From the NCBI GenBank assembly GCA_017311185.1, contig JAESUZ010004135.1:31577-95576 (forward strand): a stretch of 64,000 bases of DNA, written 5' to 3'. How positions within the stretch are numbered: position 1 is the stretch's first letter; every line of letters begins with the position of its first letter. The notes beneath the pieces are model-generated. The model was not told the DNA's origin and did no database searches. It worked only from the letters and a program-made list of their open reading frames with translations. Source of the DNA: Proteles cristata cristata (taxonomy: Eukaryota; Chordata; Mammalia; Carnivora; Hyaenidae). Made by a program: the position numbers and the translations under genes. Positions 10,301-22,839 of the stretch are shown piece by piece.

Positions 10301-11825
10301 ATCCGACTATTTATTTATAGAACTCTGAAATGGATTGAATCTCACTTTACTTAAAAAGCACACCCAGCGAATCTATTTCTAATGTAACTGGATCCATTTG
10401 TTTTCTAAAATCCTTTGGTTAGAACTTCAAAATATTATCAGAATCTACGTTTACAAGGTGTAAGGCCTGGCTGCTGAGCGAAAGGTAAGTCAAGACAGGG
10501 TGTGGGCAGCACAAATATGTGTCTCGTTCCCCTCTACCCCCCCCAACAACAGTCCTTGGAGGAGTGGAGAATTTTGCTGACTCCCGCCCACGGGCGAAAG
10601 GAAGGGCCTCCCCACCGCTGCACAAACAGTGCCCTGGTCCTGTTTCACCAGGTCTGGCCTTCCTGGGATGCCCTTCATTTTGGTCATGCAATCAGTTGGT
10701 TTTCAATTATAATCTAAGTTTTAAACCTTTTCCTCTAAGGACAATGGACTGGTTAGCGCCCGTTTTACAGGAAAATAACTCAGATACTACTGACTAAAAA
10801 ATCTAGAACCTTCCTTTTCTCATGGTCCCCGTGAATTCTGATCTCCTGGCAACAGCACAGAAGCGAACTCTAAAATGCATCAAGTGAAACCACTGAGCAA
10901 CCACACTGTTGGCTCAGAACCTCCCTCAGACTTCAGAGAGTAATGGGCTTCCCCTTCCCCACGTAGTGAGGGCGGGCTCTGTTCACACTCATCGTGGTGG
11001 ACGGTCCGGGATGTGCGCTGCTGTAGCGCTTCTGCCACACTGAACACACACATCAGCAGCCCTGCTTCGCGAACACCGAATGATGTCACTCTAGGACAGA
11101 AGAGACAAACCTGGTCTGCGAAGGGCCGGACGGCACATAGTTAAGGTTTTGCCCTGGCAGCACCGAAGGAGCCACAGGCAATATGCGAGTGAGGCCGCAT
11201 CGCTCTGCTGCAGCACAAGCTTTTCACAAAATCAGGAGGTGGAACACAGTCGCCCTGCTAGCTGCAGTCTGCAGATCCCGGCACTGGGATTCTGGACTAA
11301 GAACATCCCAAGAGCAACCCCCCACTTACAAGAAGCGTAAGGATCTAACTGGCTAGCAAATCCGTGAACTTGAAATTCCCAGTTCTTACAGAATCTTGCC
11401 ACAGCCTGAAACCAGGAGAGCCATTTTACAAGGAGATCTGCAAGACGGCCCCACGTCCGTGATCCACCCCGGGGTGTCTGCTCTCCAGGAAGAGAACCTC
11501 TCAAAGTCAAGGGAACCATGTTCCTACTTCATCTCTGTGCAATTATTGTAACGTCAGCCCGCGGGTTCCAGGAAACCGTGTGTGCATTTCCAGCACTGGC
11601 TCCTTTTTCTCTCCGCCTCCCTTCCCTTGTCTGTAAAGTGAGGGAGGTGGATTCAACAACCTCAGTCTCTTCAGCTCTCACGTTCTAAAGTCCTAGGAGG
11701 TAAAAGGCTGGGATCGCTAAACAGAGACAGCTGCCGCCGCCACGGAGCCCTCCAGTTTGCTCAGAATTTTCGGGCGTACGGAAACCAACTTGACAAGAAA
11801 CTATAAAAGAAAAAACAATTCTTGT

Positions 11826-11965
11826 GGAAAGAGCACAGGCCTGGGAATCAGAGGAGCTGGGTTCTAACCCTGGTCCGGTCACTTCCACCCTCTGGGCTTC
11901 TGTTTCCTCCTCTGTACCCTGCAAAGGTTGACCTCACCCGTCTTTAAGGTCCCCCTGGATGCGGA
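11826..11965 (+). mobile_element. MIR remnant
   Basis: Matches the mammalian-wide MIR order: AAAGAGCACAGGCCTGGGA, then AGCTGGGTTCTAACCCTGG, TCACTT, and TTTCCTCCTCTGTA. Diverged, without target duplications, as expected for its age. Confidence 0.7.
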
Positions 11966-12673
11966 GTCCATTACATTAGTGACCCGTCAGTCCCTCGAGA
12001 CCATCCAGGTGGCAGGAGGCATCACCGAAAGCAGCATCCGTCCTCTGAGTTTTAACCTCAGTTTTTAACTTTTTCTCCGAGCTGTGAGATTCACAGATTG
12101 CCTCCCAGTCTCCTCCTTGATCCCTATCTCGGTCCCCTTACGGGGCTCCATGACAACACGTTACAACTGACTTGTCAAGAGCAGTGACATCTGCATTCCT
12201 GACATTCCAATCTGGAGATTGTCTTTTTATAGTCAGTGCGGTGGGAGGCTGCAGCAATGGCTGTAGCTCAGACAGGATGAATTTAGCATCGCAAACTGGG
12301 AGGAATACGTTGTCCTTAATCTGAATAAAGTGCCTCTAGTCTGGGACTGTTTCCCCAACAATTCCATCAAGTCTCTCCTTGCTTCCAAGGCAAGGAGGGT
12401 TCAGAGTGAGAGACGCGGTGACCTCACTACCAGGCCGGCCAGCACCCTCTGATGCTTCGCGCATCTCTGGCGGCCCCGCGCCGTGCTGCCTCTCACCGTG
12501 GACCGTCATTTGGAATCCACGCCAAAAAATCAGCTGTGTCAGCTGCAAAGTGTCCAAGGGCTGGGAGTGAGTGAAGGTTAGCTCTGCAGCTGCATTTGTG
12601 CTTCCCTTGATAAGAGGTAGCTCTTTGTAGCTCCCTGTCTTCGCTTCTGGGACCCTGAGAACTTAGGCCCCTT

Positions 12674-12886
12674 CTTTTTTAATTTTTTAAATGTTTTATT
12701 TATTTCTAGAGAGAGAGACAGCAAGAGCAGGGAGGGCTGAGAGAGAGGGTACACAGACTGAAACAGAGGTTGCCTAGGCTTCTGAGCGGTAGTTGCATAG
12801 AGTTGATTGTCTAAAATCTAATAATCAAGTGAGATTGCGACCAAGCTAAAGCCGGACGCTAACCATTTGCTGCCTTAGGCGCTTCC
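12674..12886 (-). mobile_element. CAN-SINE, decayed
   Basis: Minus-oriented element: TTTTATTTATTTCTAGAGAG at the left, GA-rich part, a scrambled middle, then GCTAAAGCCGGACGCTAACC and AGGCGC at the right. The middle is diverged, so it is older than most copies here. Confidence 0.8.
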
Positions 12887-13368
12887 TTAACGTATATTCT
12901 CTTTTCTGCAGCTTCACGTGGCAGGCTCGTTCTTTCACTTTCACTGAGGCCTTCCCTTGAGCAAGTCAGCAGCTGGCCTGTTGTTGTCAGTGATGGGGCT
13001 TTCATGTTGGGGGGAAAACCTCACATCTTTTGTCATTATTGAATATATTTTAAAGAGAGGAGGAGGGAGAGACTCTTCCAATACAATACTTCCAAGCCCA
13101 GGACTGCACAGGCCCAGAACGCTGGCTACGCCAGGGGGAGAGGCAGCGTAAACCGAGGCGATAGACGCTTCCTCCCCTCTTCACACCAGAAGCCCTTTCT
13201 CTCCCTTCTGTGTACTAGGAAGCTCGTCTCCTCAGGATGCCACCAGCTCCCTTGCTGCTCCTTCTAACCCTGAGAGCTCAGGGCGCCCGAGTTTGATATC
13301 CCCCAAATCCCCTTGAGCTTCGAACTCCTGCCTGATGCACAGACCACACAGAACGAACAGATGCTCAC

Positions 13369-13482
13369 ATCTGCCTCTCATCCTCCTGGCCGGATCAAAC
13401 TGAGCCAGCTCCTTCTCGACGTAGTACAGGACCTTCATAGAGTCTCTCTCTTTGTCAGCTTGGATCCGGTAGCCTTTGCGAA
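13369..13482 (-). CDS. ILDR2: ILDR2 exon 7: conserved cytoplasmic segment
   Basis: A 114-base exon, acceptor CTTAACAG, donor GTGAGCAT. It encodes VRKGYRIQADKERDSMKVLY followed by YVEKELAQFDPARRMRGR and the first base of a Tyr codon. This charged segment is one of the most conserved parts of the LSR/ILDR cytoplasmic tail and matches human ILDR2 at every residue I can compare. Phase 1 at both ends, the last of six consecutive symmetrical exons. No stop or frame problem. Confidence 0.96.
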
Positions 13483-14394
13483 CTGTTAAGGAAAGGACAG
13501 GAAGGTGAGCTGAAAAAAGCAGGAGGGGGCCTCCATTTACTTTACGGAGCGAAAAACATGGTTCCCGCTTACAACACTCTTTTTGGAATCCCTCAGGAAT
13601 AGTCATCTATATTTATACGTATGGAACCATTCCTGAGATCCCTTTCATCAGACGGTGCCCCTGGGATGGAGCGACAGCAGGTAAATGACAAAGTTCTATT
13701 ACAGCATATTTTGGGTCATTTGTTAAGCTCTGCTTCCTACTTTCTGACCTCCTATAGCTCCACTTAAAGCTCATCTTCTCAAAGCTCAGGGAAGTATACT
13801 CACACTTAAAAAAGACCATTTCCTAGACAGATCACTCTATACCATCTGAGGAGCACATCTTCACTTGGTAGGAGCACATGTAAATTAAACAGACAGCCCA
13901 ACATGAGGGACCTTGACCAAGGTGGCCCGAAAGCCTCTAGTTTCCTGGGAGATGAAGCAAAAATTCCGTAACTGGAATTAGAGACCATAATATACATTTG
14001 GGCAAAGTAAGATGCAAACGACATGGATTGCTAAGTATGGTTCCATTTATTTCTTTCACATTTTCCTTTTAGGAAATGGAATACCGTATTCTAGACGTGA
14101 TAAATTCAACCTGCCGCTATGTGGTTACAAGCAGGTGTTATTTTCAGGGCTCAATAAAAGAAACAAAACTAAACTAAAGCCTGAGAGATAATACCATCTC
14201 CTACATCCCCATCACCCATGTTGTCAGGCACAAGGCTGTGTAAGCCCCATATCACTTAAGTATCAGTCAAGTCCAATACCAGCCCCAAGGGTGATCAGAC
14301 ACAGGCAAGTCTAATCTTCACAGATAAGGGAAAGGAGAGAAAGAGAAGGGAAGGGATGGGATGGGGCCGGAACGATAATGGCAAGAGACAACAC

Positions 14395-14570
14395 TCGCTG
14401 GGCACCGTAATGTGCTAGGCTCTGTGCGACGTGCTTTGATGGACATCCATTCCTCACGACCCCTAATGAAGTTTCTATCGCCTCATTTTATGGTTGAGAA
14501 AATTTTGATTCAGAGGGATTTCATAAGTTGCTCAAGAATAACTGGCAGCCCGGGGCTGAGGCCATGTAGT
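14395..14570 (-). mobile_element. MIR remnant
   Basis: Plus strand shows the reverse MIR order: GCTAGGCTCTGTGCGACGTG, then TCACGACCCCTAATGAAG, CTCATTTTATGGTTGAGAAA and a diverged GGTTAAG-equivalent. Confidence 0.7.
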
Positions 14571-15869
14571 CGGACCGAAGCCTCTCTGGAACCTCGCAGC
14601 AGGGTGGTAGGAAAGACAGAAGAGAAAGGCAAGAGAGCTCAGAGTAGGAAATGCTCGGAGGCGTGCCCTGCGTCGTAGGATTCAAGATGTAGTCCTATCT
14701 TCTGGCCGGTCGGGCCTCTCCAGTGGGAGGGAAGCAAGCGACCCCATCCCCTGTGTTCTCTGTCCCCAAAGCGGGGCGAATACCAGAAAGAAACCACATG
14801 ACTGCATGCGCCTCCAGAGGGGGCTGTGCTTCCTGTTCTCTGGTCACCTGACTGGCTGTGGACAAAGTCCCGCACACAAACTAAGTCCATGGAAGATTAA
14901 AATAACAGCACTCCGCAGCACCCTGATCACAGCCCTGGCACTGGAAACTGGAAGAACGCCCCCACACCCGTTTGCAGGTGCACCGATTTTCTCTATGAGA
15001 ACATTCTGGGCAGTTCAGATTCATCTCAAATTGTGGAATTACTTTAAAAAAAAAAAAACCCAACAACTAATGAATCTCAGCACACGCTTTTAAGTGGCAC
15101 CTTCTCCTGGAGGTTAGATCCATAATCCTTATGCAGAAGCAATTATTAGTAGGGGTGATTTTATTTATCAAGCTACACACTCTTCCATCTCTGCAGAGGC
15201 GGTTACAAAGTAGTACAGACAGTTCAATTAAAATGCAATTATCTCACGGAACTGCTACGTCTGTTCCGAGGCAGTTCTGTCTGATGGGTGAAACACAGGG
15301 CTGCGAAATAGGGAACTGGGTAATTGTAGGCACGTTGCTGGTTTATTGAGGGGCTTCAAATAAATGATGACCTATCAAGGACCTGGGTTTAATGTCTATA
15401 AAATGCAACTAATACTTCCCAAACTTTAAGTCTTCCCAACCTTTCTCTTCGCAAGGAAGAGAAGACAAATATAGAAAACATTTAAAAAGGAAAATAAAAG
15501 GAGGACAACAAAGACCAAATCAGCAGAGTACTTTGAGTTCTTTGTAGTTATTACGGGCAGCTCAAATGGCACCACATCCAAAAAGTGTTCTCTGATTCCC
15601 ATAGCTAGAAAAGTTCTATTTCTTCTCTCTGTCCATCTCATTTCTCTCTTACAAGCCATTTACCTTGAACTTTCAGTTTGGCCGTCAATATGTTCTAGTT
15701 TGTTCCAAGTTATGTGTAGAAATGCCTAATCTTCCCAAAGATTTGTGAAGGAAAAGAATTCTTATTCTAGACGAGTGTAAAGCCCGGGGCAGTGCTTAGG
15801 AGGCACTCAACATATGCTTGAGCTGAATTGGTGCTCGTCTGGAGACGGTGTTGGGGGTAATGATGTCTT

Positions 15870-16025
15870 TGGAGAGTATTTTCCATGGAGCCTCCCTGTC
15901 TGGAGTGTGAACTTGCTGAGCACAAGGACTCCATCGCCAGCACTAGCATAGAGCCTAGCACACTGCACACACTCAAAACACGTGTTGGTATGAATGAATG
16001 AATGAGTGAATGAATGAACGACCGA
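15870..16025 (+). mobile_element. L2 3' end with (TGAA)n tail
   Basis: Shows the L2 terminal pattern: GAGCACAAGGACTCCATC, then AGCACTAGCATAGAGCCTAG, ACACTCAAAACACGTG and a TGAA repeat at about 15990-16020. Confidence 0.65.
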
Positions 16026-17859
16026 ACAGAAATCAGGAATAGAAGCTATATTACAAGGGATTGCAGAGCAAGGCAGAGGCAGCCACGTGGTTGGTTGGTT
16101 AGAGGGCTTTGGCCAGGAAGGGGAGGACTTGAACGACAGCTGGCGGGAGCTCAAGCAAGGTTTAGGTCAGTTTCGCTATTATTGATGGTTATTTTTTAAA
16201 GGAGGAAACTAGCATGTGTCTAGGCTTTAGGGAGGGACCCATCCTACCCAAGCTATGCCTTTAGCTAGGTGTTCTAAAGAAGGGAAGCACTGTTTCGGTA
16301 AACATTCAGCCATACTGCGATGAAGTGGAGGTGGGGAGCTGTTGCTTTCTGGAACAGTGTACCGGCTGTTCTCTGGCGGTGAGAGATGGTGGCCTCTCTG
16401 AGCAACAGCTGGAAACCTCTCAGTTAATTGCAACTCGGAGTAGAGCATAGATTGTTTTCTGTGTCATTATAACGAACTGTGTTCCCCCTTGTGAGACGGA
16501 TTCGATTATGTATGACAGGTTATCGCATCCCTGAAAAGTCACAGTAACTATCTGCAGCCTCAAATAAAGACAGTTGCATCACCTTCCAAGCCGGCATTAT
16601 AAAGAGACTCCACTGGAATGGACACTTTCTGCCTCGACTTCTCAGTCACACGGCTAATGCCGTCAGAAATCTAAATCCCTCTGGTTTGCCAAGAAGGACA
16701 AAGGCAAATTATTGATATTTAGACTTTAGAGGAATCATCTATTCGGTGTTGGTAGCTAAAAAGCTGGGCAAGTCTCCTTGTAAAAAGGTGTTTCTTTTTT
16801 TTTAGATCAAAAACTAAGTTTGACTGTGCGGCACACTCCAACCAAAACTAACACTAGTTCTCTCATCCTGGCAGAATCTGGCTCTGTCACACATATGCTC
16901 AGGAGCATTTCAAACACCAGAAAACTTCTCTTCATCCCTCTAAGCAGGTGAGACTTTTCCTTCTCTGAGCTTGCGTCAGAGAACAGTCTCATCATATACT
17001 GCTTTGGATGATTTTACTCATTTTATTTCCACCCGCAACCCCCCCAAGTGCCCATTTTGCTAGGCTGCAAATTCGGTGAGGGAAAATTCGTAGGCATTCG
17101 TTAAATTTTTTCTTGATTTGAGAACAAATAAAATGGTGTCAGGTTGATTTTTATCTGTAATTTGCCTGAAGACCCGGGAACTCTCTGACGTACGGTGATA
17201 GTTTAATAAGACAGGCCCTAGACTATTGGCCAAAGTCCAGCACTTTCTGGAAAATGACTCCCCAGGGATGTTTCAGTTTAGCATGGATGGAGGACTTATT
17301 TATCTTTTCAAGTTCTGGCCGGTCCAAGTCCTTTGGTTGGTGTGGCTCCTCATACTTCAGCTCCTCTCATCGATTAGCCATGGCAACTTCGGTTCTAGCA
17401 GAGAGGGAATACTGGGATATTCATTTCGATGCCAAACTACAAAAACTCTTCTTGTTAAAGTAGTTGAGCTGATATGTTTGACCCAGTTAACTGAATATTA
17501 GCTATTTTTCAGTTAATTTCTCCTCTACAGCCAAGTCTAACTTCTAAAACTTGCAAAAGGAGTCTCGAAGGCAGATACCCATGGATATAGCCTTGTTTTT
17601 CCCGTCCTATCTTAATGAGCTAAGTAAGGCTGTTTATGGATGATGGAACAGGTGCCAGATTCCACCCCCAGGTTGACAGCAGCTCAGTTGTGGGAGAAGT
17701 GATGTTTAAAATTTGCATATTCTCTGTATACATACAGTAGGCATATATATAGACACATATCCTTATTAGTTTTGAAAATGACATTTCAAAACCCGACTTG
17801 CCTACTCAATTCTTTTGTAAGAAGAATGAGGGGAGGCCAGGTAGATGTGAAAATGAATT

Positions 17860-18640
17860 AGAACAAGGCAAGTGAAGCTGTGGGAAGCCGATGCCGGAGA
17901 CAGTTGCATTAATCAGCGTGAGAGATGACGGAGCAAGGACCAGGATGGTACGATACAGGTGGAGGAAAGTAGGCCGATTCAAGGTTATGTTGAGGTATAA
18001 TCTGATGGCCCGGGTCACCAACTGGATGAGGGAAGTGAGGAAGAGATGTGAAGGCGAAGAAAGGCAGATTAATTCAATTTCCTACAGTCTGAGTTTGAAA
18101 TGCCTGCGCGATGTCCAGGCAGTTGGGTATATGGGACCGAGGAGCAGAAGTGGGGCTGGAGACAGTGAGTGGGAGCCACAAGCATAGAAGAAATGACTGA
18201 AGCCATGGGAGTAGACAACATTTCCCAGGGAGAGGACCTTGGACAGAACAGGAGCGCCAGCGTCTGGGTACAGAGGAAGGCCCGCCAGCATACAGAGAAA
18301 TAAGCAGGAGATGTCACTAACCGAAGTGCTGAGGACGGCAAAGAAAGATGAGTGGGGCAGGGGTGGTAAACGCTTTGAGGGAAGTTAAGCATTGAGAAGT
18401 GCTGATTAGATTTAGCACTAAGGCAATCTTCACAAGCACTGGTTTGGGGAGTAGTGAAAGCGACAGCAAGATGGAGTCGAGGAGCTGTGAAAGGCAGAGG
18501 AAATGCAGATATGAAATATCCCGAACGTTGGAGGAGTTTAGCCACGAGGAGGGAAAAGGGATAAGGGAAGTTAAATCCGAGGACTACGGGGTTTTCGCAA
18601 ATTGTTGTTTTATTTTAATGGAAGAGATTTAAGCATGTTC
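17860..18640 (+). repeat. Old interspersed repeat, family unassigned
   Basis: Purine-rich segment with phrases common to a widespread mammalian repeat (AGTTTGAAATGCCTG, GATGTCCAGGCAGTTGGG, GCATAGAAGAAATGACTGAA, GCCATGGGAGTAGACAAC, TTCCCAGGGAGAGGACC). I recognise the pattern but cannot name the family without a library search. Open frames inside it are not genes. Confidence 0.5.
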
Positions 18641-19129
18641 TGAATGCTGCTAGGAAGGAGACCCTAGAGGAAGACAAGCTGGCGATGACAGGGGAGATGG
18701 GGGTGGCGTGTGGATACTCCATAAAGAGAGAACCTGGACAAAGCTAAAGAGGCTGAGTCCAGAGCAGGACAGGAGGAGAATCTTCTATTTAAGAGAGGTC
18801 TCAAATAGCTGCCAAGAAGAACGAGGGAGGGAATCAAGGCACCTCTTCTCTCTCCCAGTTGGTAACGGACGGGCTGTTCTCTACGTAGCTCGTCAAAGAT
18901 GCCTTTCCATCTACCCAGAGGGTTCAAAAGGGTACTGTATACAACTGTAATCTGAAAAATCACTGTTGCTAGATGATTACCCTAAAATTGAACTAGCATA
19001 TAAAATAAAATAAGCTAAATTTACATCTTTATAAGTCAGCATTTCTTACTATCTCTAACATTCTTTAAAAAATAATGTGCATAAGAACGTTGGCTGAAGC
19101 CACCATTTTCTTAACAGACAACCAGATGC

Positions 19130-19700
19130 CATCAATAATTCTGTCCACGGGGCCATGAGTACAGAAACATGCCCACAGGGCATCATGAGGAACTCTATCC
19201 TGACTCAGTGGACCAGATAATGACACCCTGAGCCAGACTAGCGGTGACTAACATAGGTTGTGCGTCTTCCCCATTTTGCTTGCTAATGGAGCCCCGACTT
19301 TGTTCATTTCCAAGGTGACTGGGTGTTTTGTGCCGAAGCGATGAATCTTGATTAGTTCAAGCCCATCTGGTGTGGAAATGGGCACAGGACACCACTCTTG
19401 CCAATAAAACTGCCAGAAGTCCATTAGAAGGGGGAGGGGCTCCTACGAAAGTGCTTCTTGAGAAAAGCAGCACAAGGGAGAAGCATGACTTTTTCTTCTC
19501 CGAACGCATTTAGTGCCTGGAACCATGGCAGTCACCAGGGGATCGTAACGGGAGCCAGCCCAGAAGGACGGAACCAAAGATGTAAAGAACTAAGCCCGAG
19601 CTGATCCACGGAGCGACCCGGAGCCACTTTTCCTTAGGATTTCTTGCTGTGGGAAATAATACGCGTTCCTATTTTTTAAGCCACTTCTTGCAGTTGGTTA
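19130..19700 (+). repeat. Possible LTR-like or DNA-element remnant
   Basis: The end reads GGAAATAATACGCGTTCC then TTTTTTAAGCCACTTCTTG, similar to the ends of some old mammalian LTR-like repeats that carry AATAAA and TTTAAGCCAC. Family and borders are uncertain. Confidence 0.35.
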
Positions 19701-20369
19701 GTATGGCAGGAACCAGGAAAAGGATGAAATCGGGAGAGAGGAAGTATCTGTCACCCTATGAATAAGGATCATCTTAGTATGAGAATCCATTTTCAGAAAG
19801 GAAGTCGGCATGGGTTCCGGTCGGAGGAAGGATAAGAAGACTGGAGAAAGGGGAAGCTACGAATAGGGCATGAGACGGGCTCCATTAATGCCCTGCCCAT
19901 TCCATCCCTGGGGAGGCGAGCTGCATTGTCTTTCTCTCTCCAGTTCCCTGTGTCCTTGATCATTAACTTTTACTTCTCAGTCTGTGACTCATTCCCAGGC
20001 TCAGACGTCAGAGCTCTACTAATAGTTCCAAAAAGAGTGGAAAAAAAACCCCTCACAAATACCAATTACTCACTGAGGATATCCACTCCTTCCACGGTCC
20101 AGCACTGACACTTCATTCAGTGGGTGGGGCACTCTTCCCGCACCCACCGAAGGAAGTCCAGATCCCTCCAGAGGAGAAGTGTCTGTTTCACCAACCCTAC
20201 TGGCTCGTCCAGACCTAGGGATTTAAGTTACCTCCCAAATATACTTCACACACGTCTAACCTTTCCTACTCTGTGATCCTGTTTGGACTCCTCCAGGAAA
20301 ACTACTTTTTAACGTCTCTCCACCCTTCTCCCCTGTGCGCTTGCCAATGACCACACATTCATCATGCCC

Positions 20370-21165
20370 CGAATACCAGGGCTAATCTCCGTCCAAATAA
20401 GCTCTCCCTACCCGTTACTTAATTCTGTCTATGGGGTGCTCACTGGACAGCTTGCGCTCATCCTGAAGCCTCCCCTTTCCTTCATTCCCTACAGTCACCT
20501 TGCTTCCTCTTTTGAAGTATCTCTCAGATCCACCTGCTCCTTTCAACTTCCATGGCCTCCATCAGACCCAGATGCTCTCCCACCCCGAGCGGCTTCAATT
20601 GCATGGCAGCTGGGGACCGCCGACCCCACTCTCTTCCGTTACCACTTGCCGTGTTAGCACGTCACCCCTCCGGGAACTCAGGAACCGGTCTGCAGTGGCT
20701 CCAGCCTCCGCATGGCACGAGCCCGGCTCTCCTGGGTAGGTTTCAAGGCCCTCCCTCACCCGGATGAGGCCCCGCCGAAGCCATCCCCTTTCCTCCCGTC
20801 AGCCAGGTTGGAGACTGTCAAACACACACCCTGTTCCTCCAGCCCCAGGCTTCCACCCAAACTCCTTCCTGGGGGTGCCCGGGAACCCCCTCTCTGCTCT
20901 CCTCTTCCTCTGTGTTCTTGTAGGCCCAGCTCAAATTCGCCTCTTCCCGGAACACTCTGCAACTGCTCCAGCTCTTTCTCCTTTGAATCCCCAGCGCCAT
21001 ACTCTTCACAGCATCTGATTGTCCCTAGTAAAAGTCTATTCTGTCTCCCTGGCTAGGCCTACCGCTTCTGGGGCAAACCGGGTCCTCTACTTCTTACTGT
21101 CCCGCACAGGGCCTGCGATAGCCCTGGACGCTAGAGACGGCTGAAATAACTGTGTCAACTGGATG
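20370..21165 (+). mobile_element. L2 remnant
   Basis: L2-like landmarks in order: CAGTGGCTCCAGCCTCC, GGTTTCAAGGCCCTCCCTC, TAGGCCCAGCTCAAATTCGC and a terminal GCACAGGGCCTGCGATAGCC followed by an AATAACTG-type end. Diverged; borders approximate. Confidence 0.6.
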
Positions 21166-21417
21166 ACCAACATTCAATGGGTGCCTTGCCTCCTTATCAT
21201 CTGAGTTACTGAGGAGCCTGGGAAGCGGCGGCATCCCGCGGCCCTTGGAAAGCCTGACATCCAGATGGCATCTGGTACAGCTAGAGAGCTCCCACTTCTG
21301 GAATGGCGACCATCACTTTGCAAAGAAGAACCGCTGAGCTGACGGTTCTTATCAGCAAGGAGCCAGAGCGGAAGCCAGAGAGGAGCGCGGGGCGGGGCCG
21401 TCTGGAACTACATTTAC

Positions 21418-21594
21418 CACTGTGGCTTCCTCCAGTGGGGTCACTTGGTGCCAGGGGAGGTGGATGCGGCTTGTCCATCAGCATGCCGGACGAGGGGGCT
21501 CCTCCCAAGGGGACAGAGGGGATGGAGTAAGGGCCGGGGACACCGGAGACAGAGGGGGGGTGCCCGGCCTTTGGTGCTCTCCCTGCTTCATACA
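21418..21594 (-). CDS. ILDR2: ILDR2 exon 6: Pro/Gly-rich cytoplasmic linker
   Basis: A 177-base exon, acceptor CCACAG, donor GTAAATG. It encodes LYEAGRAPKAGHPPSVSG, then a Pro/Ser/Gly-rich linker with VPGPYSIPSVPLGG and MLMDKPHPPPLAPSD, ending GGSHS plus the first base of a Val codon. It is phase 1 at both ends. A perfect (CA)n tract in the sense strand lies about 110 bases upstream of the acceptor (21706-21755), placing a known type of splicing-modulating element next to a skippable exon. Small differences from human (RAPKAGH for KAAKAGY) are conservative. Confidence 0.95.
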
Positions 21595-21702
21595 CTGTGG
21601 AGGGAGATGAAGAGCAAAAGAGATTATATTATGGTCCCGCCCTCCACAACCCTCACACCAAAACTCCCTGAGCCTGCGCCTCCGGGAGCTCTTGGGTGTG
21701 TG

Positions 21703-21705
<3 letters not shown>

Positions 21706-21750
<45 letters not shown>

Positions 21751-21755
21751 TGTGT
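21706..21755. repeat. (TG)n / (CA)n microsatellite
   Basis: About 20 or more near-perfect TG dinucleotides on the plus strand, ending in GCGCGTGTG. In the ILDR2 transcript it reads as CA repeats about 110 bases upstream of the exon 6 acceptor. Confidence 0.97.
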
Positions 21756-22230
21756 TCTCCTAGGCCTGAACTGATTCATCAGAGGCACTCTCCCCCAGCT
21801 CCCTGGACTCCTCCTGCTCCACCAAAAGCAATGACATAAGGAATTACAGTGCTTAGTACCTGACAGGCAAGTAATTAAGCAGTACTAGGAGCTGTCATGG
21901 CAGCCTCTGCGGTGACAGCGCAGCCCACTGCTAACCGCACTGTCTGTAGGCTGCCTCCGTCCCTCTGGAGCAGGCCTAGCACCAGGCCACCCACCCTGCT
22001 GGGTGCCAGGAGGGCCCCAAACCTCTTCTAGAGCCAGGCCATGAGCTTGCACCCGGCTCTGCTCTGTGACCTCAAAGGCATAGCAAATAACTTAACTCTT
22101 CTGGGAAACTGCTTTACGCCTAAGGATCTTGAAGACATACGTATGTCTTTCTCCTTCAAGATGTATGTGGTTTATGGCTGGGGCGCCAACTTAGTGGCTA
22201 CACGGGCTCATCCACTAAGGTAAAATTGTG

Positions 22231-22361
22231 AGGCTCAGTGCTGACAGCTCCGGGCCTGGAGCCTGCTTCAGATTCTGTGTCTCCCTCTCTCTCTGAGCCT
22301 CCCCCGCTCATGCTCTGTTTCTCTCTGTCTCAATAATAAATGAAACATTTAAAAAAATTAG
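22231..22361 (+). mobile_element. CAN-SINE, 5'-truncated
   Basis: Begins inside the element at GGCTCAGTGCTGACAGC, keeps the CT-rich part and A-rich tail. A perfect direct repeat GGTAAAATTGTG flanks it (22219-22230 and 22362-22373), showing that it was inserted already truncated. Confidence 0.93.
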
Positions 22362-22839
22362 GGTAAAATTGTGGATCCCCAGGTGAGGGCTCGCCCCTTT
22401 GTGGACCATTCTGTCACAGGGACAAATAAAACTCATTCCCGGCTGGATGGTACTGGAGGCTGCAGTCTGCATACTCTGCTCGTAAGAAGCGTTCTCTGCA
22501 CAGGAGAGGCATGGCCTGAGCCTGAGTGCCTGAGGACGGCGCCAAAGCCGCGCCCACGACCTGACCTTCTGGAACCCGCCCTTCCTCTCTTCACTAGTGC
22601 CACTGAGAATGGCACGGGCAGGGGTGAGTGGTGAGGACAAGAAGTATGGAGGGGTGCACGCAGGGGAGAAGGCAAACACTCGGTCATCTCAGGATCAGAG
22701 GCATGGCCTCGAACGACCAGCTTTTAAGGGGGAAGGAAGGGAGGTGGCAATGGGGCTGAGGGTACACAGCTGTCTGATGCAGAGGCGACGTTTCTTGCGC
22801 CCTCTCTCCATCTCCCCACCGCTCAGTCGCTTTACTCAC

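Larger units (their letters stand above)
9404..13368 (-). other. ILDR2: ILDR2 intron 7
   Basis: A 4 kb intron. The end next to exon 8 (to about 9700) is GC-rich; 10258-10300 is an A-rich simple repeat with AAAAC units; a MIR lies at 11826-11965 and a decayed minus-oriented SINE at 12674-12886. The remaining sequence is single-copy with no recognisable coding segment. Confidence 0.85.
13483..21417 (-). other. ILDR2: ILDR2 intron 6
   Basis: A 7.9 kb intron without a CAN-SINE. It contains a MIR (14395-14570), an L2 3' end with a TGAA repeat (15870-16025), an old unassigned interspersed repeat (about 17860-18640), a possible LTR-like remnant (about 19130-19700) and an L2 body (20370-21165). No exon is recognised. 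Confidence 0.85.
21595..22839 (-). other. ILDR2: ILDR2 intron 5
   Basis: A 1.2 kb intron containing a long (CA)n tract near the exon 6 acceptor and a 5'-truncated SINE (22231-22361). No other feature is supported. Confidence 0.85.
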
